Source: Negativicoccus succinicivorans (GTDB lineage Bacteria; Bacillota; Negativicutes; Veillonellales; Negativicoccaceae). From it: a stretch of 10,173 nucleotides of DNA. Each line of letters opens with the position of its first letter. Positions within the stretch are counted from its first letter, which is position 1. Below the pieces are notes generated by a model, which saw only the letters and a program-made list of their open reading frames with translations, had not been told where the DNA came from and searched no databases. Of the stretch, positions 1-6,142 are shown piece after piece. The stretch lies in NCBI RefSeq assembly GCF_018373335.1, contig NZ_JAHAHH010000049.1:1-10173 (forward strand), given 5' to 3'. The position numbers were made by a program, and so were the translations under genes.

Positions 1-814
1 GTGTGTCCGTCAAACCGATTTCGGTAATCTTCGCAAAGGCGTGATGCGCCGCTTCGTAAATTTTCCAGGAGCTGTGCCAAAGCGATGTCGGCGCCGTCGC
101 CTGCAGCGGATCTTCCGGCGGCAAAAGCAAGGTCATGACGGCATGTTTCGCCCGCTTCATGACCGCTTCGACAATCGTCCAGTCGCGCGGCAGAAATTCG
201 AGGAAGCCGTCCACCCAAATGGATGCTTCGGCAAGGTATTGCGACGTTTCAATAGCGCGCAACAGATTTTCCGTTTGCGCTTCATAATCGGGAAAATGCT
301 CCGCCAGATATTCCTGATAGGCTTGCGCCAACAACGCCGTGTCCCGCAGTTTATTGCCGAGCGCGGGGGTCGCTTCCTCCGCCGCCCGGCGCAAATCGTC
401 CGGCTCTAATTGGTAATGACCCAATTCCTGCAGCTGGTGATCAAACACTTCGGTGAAATGCGGTTGCCGCGCCGCGCGGGCAAGCGTCGTAAACGCATCG
501 CCGTGCGCAAGCAGTAAACGTCGCAAAATAATTTGGCGCCCGAGCACGGGCAAGCCTTTGCCGCCCTGCGTGCCCTGTTCATCAAAGATGCGATACGCGA
601 GCCGCGCGAAACCGAGCACTTCGATATTGCCGAAACCGCGCCCCGGTAAATACGCGGCAAGTTCCCGCTCCACCGTGTACGTCGCCGCGTCGGGCACCAG
701 CAAAATGCAGCGTTCGAGCGGATGCGCCGCCGCATGTTCTTCAAGCGCTTTGAAGCACCGCATCGTCTTACCGCTGCCGGCCCGTCCGAGCCATAATTCG
801 ATTGCGTCTGCCAT
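1..814 (-). CDS. addB: ATP-dependent helicase/nuclease subunit B (AddB), N-terminal part
   Basis: About 271 residues are visible; the rest runs off the left edge. AddB pairs with AddA in the AddAB (RecBCD-like) enzyme that resects double-strand breaks for RecA-dependent repair in the cytoplasm. The visible part reads like the AddB N-terminal helicase-like domain: P-loop GRAGSGKT (residues 10-17), LVPD (39-42), VLGFARLAYR (66-75), then a helical region and WVDGF (200-204), all in the order seen in Bacillus AddB. The start is the ATG at 812-814, preceded by a strong AGGAGG-type ribosome site (about 817-826). The Fe-S nuclease domain known from the family's C-terminus would lie outside the window, as would addA, probably downstream to the left. 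No stop or frameshift is seen in the visible reading frame. Family assignment is by motif and order recognition, not a database search. Confidence 0.9.
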   Translation of the reverse strand, partial: MADAIELWLGRAGSGKTMRCFKALEEHAAAHPLERCILLVPDAATYTVERELAAYLPGRGFGNIEVLGFARLAYRIFDEQGTQGGKGLPVLGRQIILRRLLLAHGDAFTTLARAARQPHFTEVFDHQLQELGHYQLEPDDLRRAAEEATPALGNKLRDTALLAQAYQEYLAEHFPDYEAQTENLLRAIETSQYLAEASIWVDGFLEFLPRDWTIVEAVMKRAKHAVMTLLLPPEDPLQATAPTSLWHSSWKIYEAAHHAFAKITEIGLTDT

Positions 815-833
815 AGCTCCTCCTCTTTGTTTT

Positions 834-842
834 ATTATAGCA
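834..842 (-). promoter_or_regulatory. addB promoter, extended -10
   Basis: On the minus strand this reads TGC TATAAT, a consensus -10 with a TGn extension. The hexamer about 17 bp upstream is a poor -35. Transcription would start near 827, leaving a leader of only about a dozen bases that is mostly the ribosome site. A 10-bp palindrome GGCGCGCGCC (845-854) sits in the -10/-35 spacer, where a regulator could bind; that is speculation. Confidence 0.6.
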
Positions 843-871
843 AAGGCGCGCGCCGCTTTTATTTTTTGTAT

Positions 872-897
872 AAAAAAACCGGAGATCTCTCCGGTTT
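872..897 (-). terminator. Rho-independent terminator of the MFS gene
   Basis: Inverted repeat with arms 876-884 and 889-897 (core CCGGAG/CTCCGG, loop ATCT), followed on the minus strand by seven T (878 to 872, three of them also counted in the stem). It begins inside the stop codon of the MFS gene (TAA at 896-898), so coding sequence and terminator overlap. Confidence 0.85.
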
Positions 898-2095
898 AAA
901 AATATTTCTGGATATATTTTTCAGACAATTGCGTATACACCATGACCGTGATCAGGAAAAAGGCGAGTGCGGTCGACCAAAAGACCGAGCTCAGGCCCAA
1001 CGTCATCGCCAGGTAGCCGGACACCATCGGTCCGAATACGTTGCCCATCAAGGAAAAACTGGACGTGACGCCGAACGCGATGCCGCGCTTTTCATCCGGC
1101 ACGGAGCGCGCAATGATCGCATTCGCGCTGGGCATCAAACAGCCGATCGCCGCGCCGTTGAAGAAGCGGAATAACCCGAGCCACCAGACATTCGGCGCGA
1201 AATATTGGGCGATGAAAAAAAGTCCTGCCAGAAACGAGCCGATCAGCAACACTTCGCGATGACTCAACCATTGGATGATGCGTCCCATGTTGAGCGATGT
1301 CGTCGCACTCGCGACGCCGCCGATCGCCAAAATGATCCCCGAGATGCTGGCGAGCACCGCGGTATCACCCACCATGCCTTTCACGTACAGCGGCAAAATC
1401 GGCCCCAAACCGGTCAATGCGAAATTGACGAAAAATTGAATCAGCATCATCAGGCGCACAATCGGCAGAGAGAAAAAGTAACCCACATTTTTAATGATGG
1501 ATTCTTTCGCCTTTTGCGGCTTCGGCTGAAAATCTTCGTGAATAAATCGGCGCGTCACGAAGTAGCCCAAAGCCAGCAGCGCCGCGAAGCAAAGAAAGGT
1601 TTCACGGTAACCGATGATATCCGCGAGAATCCCGCCGAACACCGGACCGATCGTCGCCCCGAGGACGATCCCCGTCTGGTACGTGCCGAGCGCGTACGTC
1701 GAATATTTTTCCGGCGTGATGATCGCCACCATCGCCAAACCCGCCGCGATAAAACCGCCCACGCAACCTTGAATGGCGCGCAGCAGCAGCAGCTGAAACG
1801 GTGTCTGAACCAATGACATCAGCGCCAGCACCGCCGTAAGCGCCGCTAAAATTTGCAGTAAAATTCGTTTGTGGCCTTTACGATCGCCGTACGCGCCCCA
1901 ATACGGATTGGCCAGCGCCGCCGTAAAGCTCGTCACGCCCGTGATCAGACCGGCCCACATGCCGGCCGCGCCGGGATCCGTCACCCCGAGTTCGTGTACA
2001 AATAACGGCACAAAGGAAATCAGTCCGATAATCGATGTTCCCGCCAAAACTTGCACCGCGACCAAATAATATAAATTTTTGCGCCATAATTCCAT
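896..2095 (-). CDS. MFS transporter, DHA1 drug-efflux type (MdtG/Bmr-like)
   Basis: A 399-residue integral membrane protein, the usual length for a 12-helix major facilitator. Two hydrophobic halves are separated by a charged linker at about residues 185-200. The loop after helix 2 carries motif A (GAYGDRKGHKRIL, 67-79). The helix 5 region carries the antiporter motif C (GATIGPVFGG, 146-155), which is typical of proton-coupled drug exporters. The N-terminal half resembles E. coli MdtG in spacing and residues (MWAGL, NPYWG, DRKG). Export of small toxic compounds driven by the proton gradient is the likely role; the substrate cannot be read from the sequence. The ATG start has AAGGA a few bases upstream. 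The gene stands alone, with its own promoter (2190-2198) and a terminator overlapping its stop codon. Confidence 0.87.
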   Translation of the reverse strand: MELWRKNLYYLVAVQVLAGTSIIGLISFVPLFVHELGVTDPGAAGMWAGLITGVTSFTAALANPYWGAYGDRKGHKRILLQILAALTAVLALMSLVQTPFQLLLLRAIQGCVGGFIAAGLAMVAIITPEKYSTYALGTYQTGIVLGATIGPVFGGILADIIGYRETFLCFAALLALGYFVTRRFIHEDFQPKPQKAKESIIKNVGYFFSLPIVRLMMLIQFFVNFALTGLGPILPLYVKGMVGDTAVLASISGIILAIGGVASATTSLNMGRIIQWLSHREVLLIGSFLAGLFFIAQYFAPNVWWLGLFRFFNGAAIGCLMPSANAIIARSVPDEKRGIAFGVTSSFSLMGNVFGPMVSGYLAMTLGLSSVFWSTALAFFLITVMVYTQLSEKYIQKYF

Positions 2096-2123
2096 CGTAT
2101 TCCTTCTTTCTTCCGTGATTCTG

Positions 2124-2151
2124 TCATTCGTAACGATTCATTCGTTTCGTT
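2124..2151 (+). repeat. Two adjacent 14-bp imperfect direct repeats in the MFS gene leader
   Basis: TCATTCGTAACGAT (2124-2137) is followed with no gap by TCATTCGTTTCGTT (2138-2151), 11 of 14 positions identical. Across the junction lies a short inverted repeat AACGA-N5-TCGTT (2132-2146). The element sits between the predicted transcription start (about 2183) and the start codon of the transporter. It could be an operator for a local regulator, or chance in an AT-rich leader. Confidence 0.4.
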
Positions 2152-2189
2152 GTATTTAGACGCATTTTATTGTAATCACGCAGACTTTT

Positions 2190-2198
2190 ATTATATCA
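2190..2198 (-). promoter_or_regulatory. Promoter of the MFS gene, extended -10
   Basis: Minus strand reads TGA TATAAT, a perfect -10 with a TGn extension. There is no good -35; the -35 region falls inside the stem of the preceding terminator. The predicted start near 2183 gives a leader of about 88 bases. A weaker alternative -10, TACAAT, lies at 2169-2174. Confidence 0.6.
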
Positions 2199-2199
2199 C

Positions 2200-2239
2200 A
2201 AAAACTGCTTCGAAAAACTTTCTTTTTCGAAGCAGTTTT
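2200..2239 (-). terminator. Rho-independent terminator after the GltD-like gene
   Basis: Perfect 17-bp stem (arms 2201-2217 and 2223-2239, core CTGCTTCG/CGAAGCAG) with a 5-base loop, ending in a T-run on the minus strand and then GTGATATAAT. It lies about 20 bases past the stop codon of the flavoprotein gene. The A/T-rich stem ends could also let it work in the plus direction. Confidence 0.9.
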
Positions 2240-2259
2240 CTTTGCGCATATTCATGCTT

Positions 2260-3663
2260 TTATTTCGCGGGTGTGTCCGGACTCTTCGCCGTCTCTTTTT
2301 GACCTTCGGCAGCTTTTTGGGCGGCGGCGAGCTTATCCATATAAGCCGCCATGCCCTGCGCGGTCTTTTTCGCTTCGCGCATCGCCAACACCACGGTCGC
2401 CGGACGATGCACGATGTCGCCCGCCGCAAATACGCCCGGCAAATTCGTCGCGCCGTAGTACGGCTCTTTTCGCACCTGAATATAGCCGGCGTGATCGTTT
2501 TCGAGACTCGGCAAACTCGCCCGCAGCAAGGTGCTCGGCACATGCCCGACCGCGATAATCACTTTGTCCACGGGAATTTCCTTGCGTGTGCCCGTGCCGC
2601 GCAGCTCGCCCAAGTCATTGATCGCCTGCTCTTCGTAAATAAAGGCGTCGACTTTTTCATGCCCCGCCACACCGATCGGCGCCGCCAAAAATCGGAATTC
2701 GACGCCTTCCGCCGCCGCCGCTTCGTATTCCGACGGCAGACAGGCCATAAATTCCTGCGTGCGTCGATACGCGACCGTGACTTTCCGCGCGCCCGCGCGC
2801 AACGCCGTACGCGCCGCATCCATCGCGACATTGCCCGCGCCGATCACCACCACGCGATCCTCGCGCTGAATGACAAACTCTTCTTTCGTCAGTTGATGAT
2901 CCGCCAGCGCCTGCGCCGCATGCAGCACATCCATCGCCTGCAACACGCCCGGCAGATCATCATTTTGCAACGGCAAGTCCCGCGGTTGCGTCGTACCGAC
3001 GCCGAGAAAAACAGCCTGATAACCGTCCGCCTCTAAATCCGCCAACGTAAAATCCTTGCCGAATGTTTGGCCGCAAAGAAATTTCACGCCCATGGCGGTC
3101 AGCCGTTCCGTTTCAAAACGCACGACCGCTTTATTGATCCGAAACGAAGGAATCCCGTGCAGCAACACGCCGCCCGGTTCGGCCGCGCTGTCGTACACGT
3201 CGATATTATAACCGAGTTGGCGCAAATCGTTGGCCACCGTCAAGCCGGCCGGCCCCGAGCCGATGACCGCCACCTTTTCTTTTTTGCGCGGCAGTCGACG
3301 CGGCGTGTTGAGCATCATCGCATTCGCCACATCGCCGATAACGCTTTCAATCAGACCGATTTTCACCGGCTGATGACGCCGATTTAAAATGCAATGCCCC
3401 TGGCATTGATTTTCGTGCGGGCACACGCGTCCGCAGACGGACGGCAAATTACTGCGCTCATTGATGATCCGAATCGCCGCGCCGATATTACCGACGGCCA
3501 GTTCAGCGATAAATTCAGGGATTTCATTACCGATCGGGCAACCGGTCCGGCAGGTCGGACGCGGGCAATGCAAACAGCGTCGCGCCTCCACAATCGCCTG
3601 CGCCAAATCTTCCATGGTCACGCGAACCCGATCCGTCGCCAACGGAAATACCGTAGGTTTCAT
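2260..3663 (-). CDS. GltD-like NAD(P)H-dependent Fe-S flavoprotein oxidoreductase (glutamate synthase small-subunit family)
   Basis: 467 residues. The N-terminal domain carries two cysteine sets for 4Fe-4S clusters: C30, C33, C38, C42 and C77, C81, C87, C91. An FAD-binding GSGPAG follows (135-140), then an NAD(P)H-binding GAGNVAMD (275-282) and the closing FAD motif AAGD with RPATVVLAM (about 413-428). This is the architecture of the glutamate synthase beta subunit (GltD/GltA), NfnB and SudA: electrons pass from NADPH through FAD and Fe-S to a partner. No large subunit or ferredoxin partner is in the window, so the physiological reaction is open. The reading frame extends upstream to 3714 but there overlaps tRNA-Arg. 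The ATG at 3661-3663 with GGGAGG just upstream is the convincing start. The tail after about residue 440 is Ala/Lys/Glu-rich and probably disordered. A strong terminator follows. Confidence 0.88.
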   Translation of the reverse strand: MKPTVFPLATDRVRVTMEDLAQAIVEARRCLHCPRPTCRTGCPIGNEIPEFIAELAVGNIGAAIRIINERSNLPSVCGRVCPHENQCQGHCILNRRHQPVKIGLIESVIGDVANAMMLNTPRRLPRKKEKVAVIGSGPAGLTVANDLRQLGYNIDVYDSAAEPGGVLLHGIPSFRINKAVVRFETERLTAMGVKFLCGQTFGKDFTLADLEADGYQAVFLGVGTTQPRDLPLQNDDLPGVLQAMDVLHAAQALADHQLTKEEFVIQREDRVVVIGAGNVAMDAARTALRAGARKVTVAYRRTQEFMACLPSEYEAAAAEGVEFRFLAAPIGVAGHEKVDAFIYEEQAINDLGELRGTGTRKEIPVDKVIIAVGHVPSTLLRASLPSLENDHAGYIQVRKEPYYGATNLPGVFAAGDIVHRPATVVLAMREAKKTAQGMAAYMDKLAAAQKAAEGQKETAKSPDTPAK

Positions 3664-3681
3664 AATGCCTCCCAAAATGAT

Positions 3682-3757
3682 TGGTGCGCCCAAGATGATT
3701 CGAACATCCGACACGCGGTTTAGGAAACCGCTGCTCTATCCCCTGAGCTATGGGCGC
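3682..3757 (-). tRNA. tRNA-Arg (anticodon CCU)
   Basis: Complete cloverleaf on the minus strand: acceptor GCGCCCA/TGGGCGC, D-arm GCTC/GAGC, anticodon stem GCGGT/ACCGC with loop TTCCTAA (anticodon CCT, reading AGG), five-base variable loop, and T-arm GGATG-TTCGAAT-CATCT. The discriminator is A (3685) and the CCA end is encoded (3682-3684). It has 73 bases plus CCA. The ATG of the GltD-like gene follows 18 bases after the CCA. No good promoter precedes the tRNA: a weak TGATATTT lies only a few bases from the mature 5' end. It may therefore be cut out of the ychF transcript. Confidence 0.97.
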
Positions 3758-3775
3758 ATGCTAAATATCACTGCA

Positions 3776-3823
3776 GCCGCCGCCCCGCGAACCATGTCGC
3801 GGACGGCGCGGCCAATTTTTTTT
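3776..3823 (+). terminator. GC-rich hairpin plus T8, terminator-like only in the plus direction
   Basis: Stem of about 14 bp with two small bulges: 3785-3790 pairs 3797-3802, 3781-3784 pairs 3805-3808, and 3776-3779 pairs 3809-3812. The loop is ACCATG. On the plus strand it is followed by AATTTTTTTT (T at 3816-3823). On the minus strand, where the flanking genes are read, no T-run follows. It lies between ychF and tRNA-Arg. It may end antisense transcripts or act as a processing stem; it does not look able to stop ychF transcription. Confidence 0.55.
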
Positions 3824-3825
3824 AT

Positions 3826-4932
3826 TTATACGTTAAACCGGAAATACGTAACGTCGCCGTCACGCATGACGTAATCTTTACCTTCGAGTCGCAGCACGCC
3901 TTCTTCACGCGCCTTGGCCATCGAACCGGCCGCGATCAAATCATCGTAAGAAACGATTTCCGCGCGAATGAAACCGCGTTCGATATCCGTGTGAATTTTA
4001 CCCGCGGCCTGCGGTGCTTTCGTGCCTTCGACAATGGTCCAGGCGCGGCATTCGTCGCTGCCGGCGGTGAAAAAGTTAATTAAGCCGAGAAGCGAGTACG
4101 CGGCTTTGATCAAACGATCCAGACCCGCTTCCTCCTCGCCCAAATCCTCCAGGAAAACTTTCGCTTCCTCCGGGCTGAGCTCGGCGATTTCCGCTTCGAT
4201 CGCGGCGGAAATCGTGACCCATTGCGCGCCTTCCGACTCCGCCAATTCTTTGACGCGCACGACGTGCGAATTCGCCAGCGGATCGGAAATTTCATCTTCG
4301 CCGATGTTGGCGACATAGAGTACCGGTTTGCGCGTGAGCAAATTCAATTCGCGAATCAGTGCTTCCTCTTCCGGCGTCAGTTCCACCAGACGCGCGGGCT
4401 TGCCTTCGCTCAAACACGCTTCGACTTTAAGCAACACATCGAGTTCCGCTTTCGCTTCTTTGTTGCCGGATTTCGCGACTTTTTCAATTCGCTGGCGGCG
4501 TTTCGCCACCGCGTCCAAGTCGGCAAGCCCCAGCTCCGTCATAATAATTTCAATATCGCGCAGCGGATCAATCGAACCTTCCACATGCGTGACATTTTCA
4601 TTTTCAAAGCAGCGCACGACTTGCGCGATCGCGTCCGTTTCACGAATATGCGCGAGAAACTGATTGCCGAGGCCTTCGCCCTTTGACGCGCCCGCCACCA
4701 GACCCGCGATATCGACGAAGCGCATGACGGCGGGAATGCGCCGTTCCGGCTGAAACATTTCCGTCAGCACATCGAGTCGCGCATCGGGAAGTTCCACGAT
4801 GCCCACGTTCGGTTCGATCGTGCAGAACGGATAGTTCGCCGCTTCCGCGCCCGCTTTGGTAATCGCGTTAAATAACGTCGATTTACCGACATTCGGTAAA
4901 CCGACAATGCCTACCTGTAAATTTGTACTCAT
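3826..4932 (-). CDS. ychF: Ribosome-binding ATPase YchF (OLA1 family)
   Basis: 368 residues, close to the usual 363-370 and full length. It is a universally conserved Obg-family P-loop protein that binds ribosomes and hydrolyses ATP rather than GTP, with a role in translation and oxidative-stress response. Visible motifs: G1 GLPNVGKS (11-18), the family block YPFCTIEPNVG (34-44), G3 DIAGL (74-78), and NIGE (209-212), the NxxE form that replaces the GTPase NKxD and explains ATP preference. A helical coiled-coil insert of about 130-200 follows the first half, and a C-terminal TGS domain (about 285-368) contains TAGSDECRAW and ends in YFRFNV. The ATG is preceded by GAGGT. It starts 19 bases after the stop of the DapL-like gene, so the two are probably co-transcribed. 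No minus-strand terminator separates it from tRNA-Arg. Confidence 0.97.
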   Translation of the reverse strand: MSTNLQVGIVGLPNVGKSTLFNAITKAGAEAANYPFCTIEPNVGIVELPDARLDVLTEMFQPERRIPAVMRFVDIAGLVAGASKGEGLGNQFLAHIRETDAIAQVVRCFENENVTHVEGSIDPLRDIEIIMTELGLADLDAVAKRRQRIEKVAKSGNKEAKAELDVLLKVEACLSEGKPARLVELTPEEEALIRELNLLTRKPVLYVANIGEDEISDPLANSHVVRVKELAESEGAQWVTISAAIEAEIAELSPEEAKVFLEDLGEEEAGLDRLIKAAYSLLGLINFFTAGSDECRAWTIVEGTKAPQAAGKIHTDIERGFIRAEIVSYDDLIAAGSMAKAREEGVLRLEGKDYVMRDGDVTYFRFNV

Positions 4933-4951
4933 ACTTACCTCACTCTATTCT

Positions 4952-5977
4952 TTATGCCTGCGTTAAGCGCAGTTGCGCAAAGGTCTCTCCCGCGCCGCCG
5001 TACACTTCGCCCGCCACGAGTTCCGTCGCGGAAAAGGCTTCGTGCCGCGGCAGATCCTGCGCCGCCAGCCACAAATACGGTAACGTCGGTTCTCCCCAAT
5101 AGGGAATCCCGTTCGCCTCGAGCTCATCGCGAACGGTTTTCTGGCGCGCGGCATACGCTTCCAACGTCGCGCTCCACTCCGTTTGCCCCGCGTCGCTCAA
5201 CCACGCATGCAGTCCCGCGAGCAAGAGCGGCGACACGTCGGGCGCGCCGAGATACTTGCGCACGACATCCGCCGCCGGATACGCATGTTGGTCCGAACGA
5301 TCGGCCGCAAACTCATCCGGCACAATGACCGCCGTTAACCCCGGCAAACCGAGCGCGGCGAAATCATATACGGTCAGCACGCATGATGCGGCCCCGTCGA
5401 TCGCGTAAAACGACTGCGCCTCCCTTAAATACGGCGCAAAACTGGCGTCGGCAATCAGCGTCAGACCCGACTGCTCGGCGTAACGCACCCAACGCAACTG
5501 ATCGCGCGCGGTCAGCGCGACCCCCGTCGCGAGTGACGGCTGCGCGATATACAACAATCCGGGTTCATGCGCCGGCAAACCGATGCGCCAATCGATTTCA
5601 TCAAAACCGCTGATATATTCCACGCCGCGATAGTAACCCGCGTCCCAGTCGCCGGTATGACCTTCCGCCACCTGGCGATCAAAAATAGTCAGCTCGTCCG
5701 GCTCGGTGACGGCAAAAATATGACCCGCTTCCCAAAGCGTCGCCAATTCCTCTTTACGGATGCCGAAGCGAATCGCGGCGGGCGTAACGGCTGCGCCGTG
5801 CCGTTGTAAATACGCGGCAAAAGCTTCCTGCAGCGCGATAAGCGAGGGCGCCGGCGCGCCTTGGATCGTTTGCGAGAGCGCGTCCGTTATCGTTTTTGTT
5901 GTCGGCAGTCGCCAAACAGGCGGCCTGTCATAACCGCCTTGCGCGCGTAATCGCCATACCGTTTTCTTTAACTGCAC
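4952..5977 (-). CDS. Degenerate DapL-like aminotransferase homologue lacking the PLP lysine (probable pseudoenzyme)
   Basis: 341 residues, shorter than LL-diaminopimelate aminotransferase (about 410). The fold-type I order is recognisable by eye: IFAVTEPDELTIF (87-99) and EGHTG (105-109) match the DapL stretch around IAVTDPVYPVY and AGRTG. LLYIAQPSLATG (141-152) matches IYLCSPNNPTG. IADASF (175-180) keeps the Asp that contacts the pyridine nitrogen. AIDGAASCVLTVYDF followed by GLPG matches the EIxGA...SFSKTAGFTG segment, and LRLTQ (336-340) keeps the carboxylate-binding Arg. But Ala207 stands where the Schiff-base Lys belongs, and the Asn of the NNPTG loop is lost. PLP transamination is therefore unlikely; a regulatory or binding role is possible but unknown. 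The start is GTG (5975-5977), with CGGGGTGA six bases upstream; an in-frame stop just upstream rules out an earlier start. The frame is open with no internal stop, so it is not an obvious pseudogene. ychF follows after 19 bases. Confidence 0.75.
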   Translation of the reverse strand: MQLKKTVWRLRAQGGYDRPPVWRLPTTKTITDALSQTIQGAPAPSLIALQEAFAAYLQRHGAAVTPAAIRFGIRKEELATLWEAGHIFAVTEPDELTIFDRQVAEGHTGDWDAGYYRGVEYISGFDEIDWRIGLPAHEPGLLYIAQPSLATGVALTARDQLRWVRYAEQSGLTLIADASFAPYLREAQSFYAIDGAASCVLTVYDFAALGLPGLTAVIVPDEFAADRSDQHAYPAADVVRKYLGAPDVSPLLLAGLHAWLSDAGQTEWSATLEAYAARQKTVRDELEANGIPYWGEPTLPYLWLAAQDLPRHEAFSATELVAGEVYGGAGETFAQLRLTQA

Positions 5978-6054
5978 CCGCTCACCCCGTCATCCAATCC
6001 CGTGCCGCAAAGGCACCCCTCAAAATAGTTTCGCACTGTAATGATACTTTATCT

Positions 6055-6063
6055 ATTTTACCA
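6055..6063 (-). promoter_or_regulatory. Candidate promoter of the DapL-like/ychF unit
   Basis: Minus strand reads TGG TAAAAT, a near-consensus -10 with TGn extension; no clear -35. The predicted start near 6048 gives a leader of about 70 bases, which contains a small hairpin GTGCC-N5-GGCAC (6002-6016). The region is shared with the divergent AEC permease gene. Confidence 0.45.
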
Positions 6064-6110
6064 TATGCGCTGACCTGTCGTGCGACCGCCGCCCACATTT
6101 TCTTATTTTG

Positions 6111-6119
6111 TGCTATTCT
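6111..6119 (+). promoter_or_regulatory. Candidate promoter of the AEC permease gene
   Basis: Reads TGC TATTCT, an extended -10 preceded by a T-rich stretch; the -35 hexamer at 17 bp spacing is poor. The start codon lies 23 bases further on, with GGGAG at 6131-6135 as ribosome site. Confidence 0.45.
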
Positions 6120-6142
6120 AACAATAACAAGGGAGTCCAGCG

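Noticed and set aside
1205..1816. 203-codon open frame on the plus strand opposite the MFS gene
   Set aside because: Highly charged, Arg/Gln/His-rich shadow of a membrane protein gene, with no ribosome site or family resemblance.
2242..3036. 264-codon open frame on the plus strand opposite the flavoprotein gene
   Set aside because: Arg/His-rich composition with no domain, lying antisense to a gene with clear motifs; a by-product of GC-biased codon use.
3664..3714. N-terminal extension of the GltD-like protein by 17 residues
   Set aside because: It would be translated from within tRNA-Arg, and the ATG at 3663 has a proper GGGAGG site, so the extension is not real.
4222..4686. 154-codon plus-strand frame opposite ychF
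   Set aside because: Phe/Arg-rich antisense shadow; ychF is full length and well conserved there.
4952..5977. Functional LL-diaminopimelate aminotransferase (dapL)
   Set aside because: The Schiff-base lysine and the Asn of the NNPTG loop are absent, so naming it an active enzyme is not supported.
6002..6016. Hairpin GTGCC-N5-GGCAC as a riboswitch or attenuator of the DapL-like unit
   Set aside because: Only five base pairs, no T-run, no recognisable riboswitch core; too little to call.
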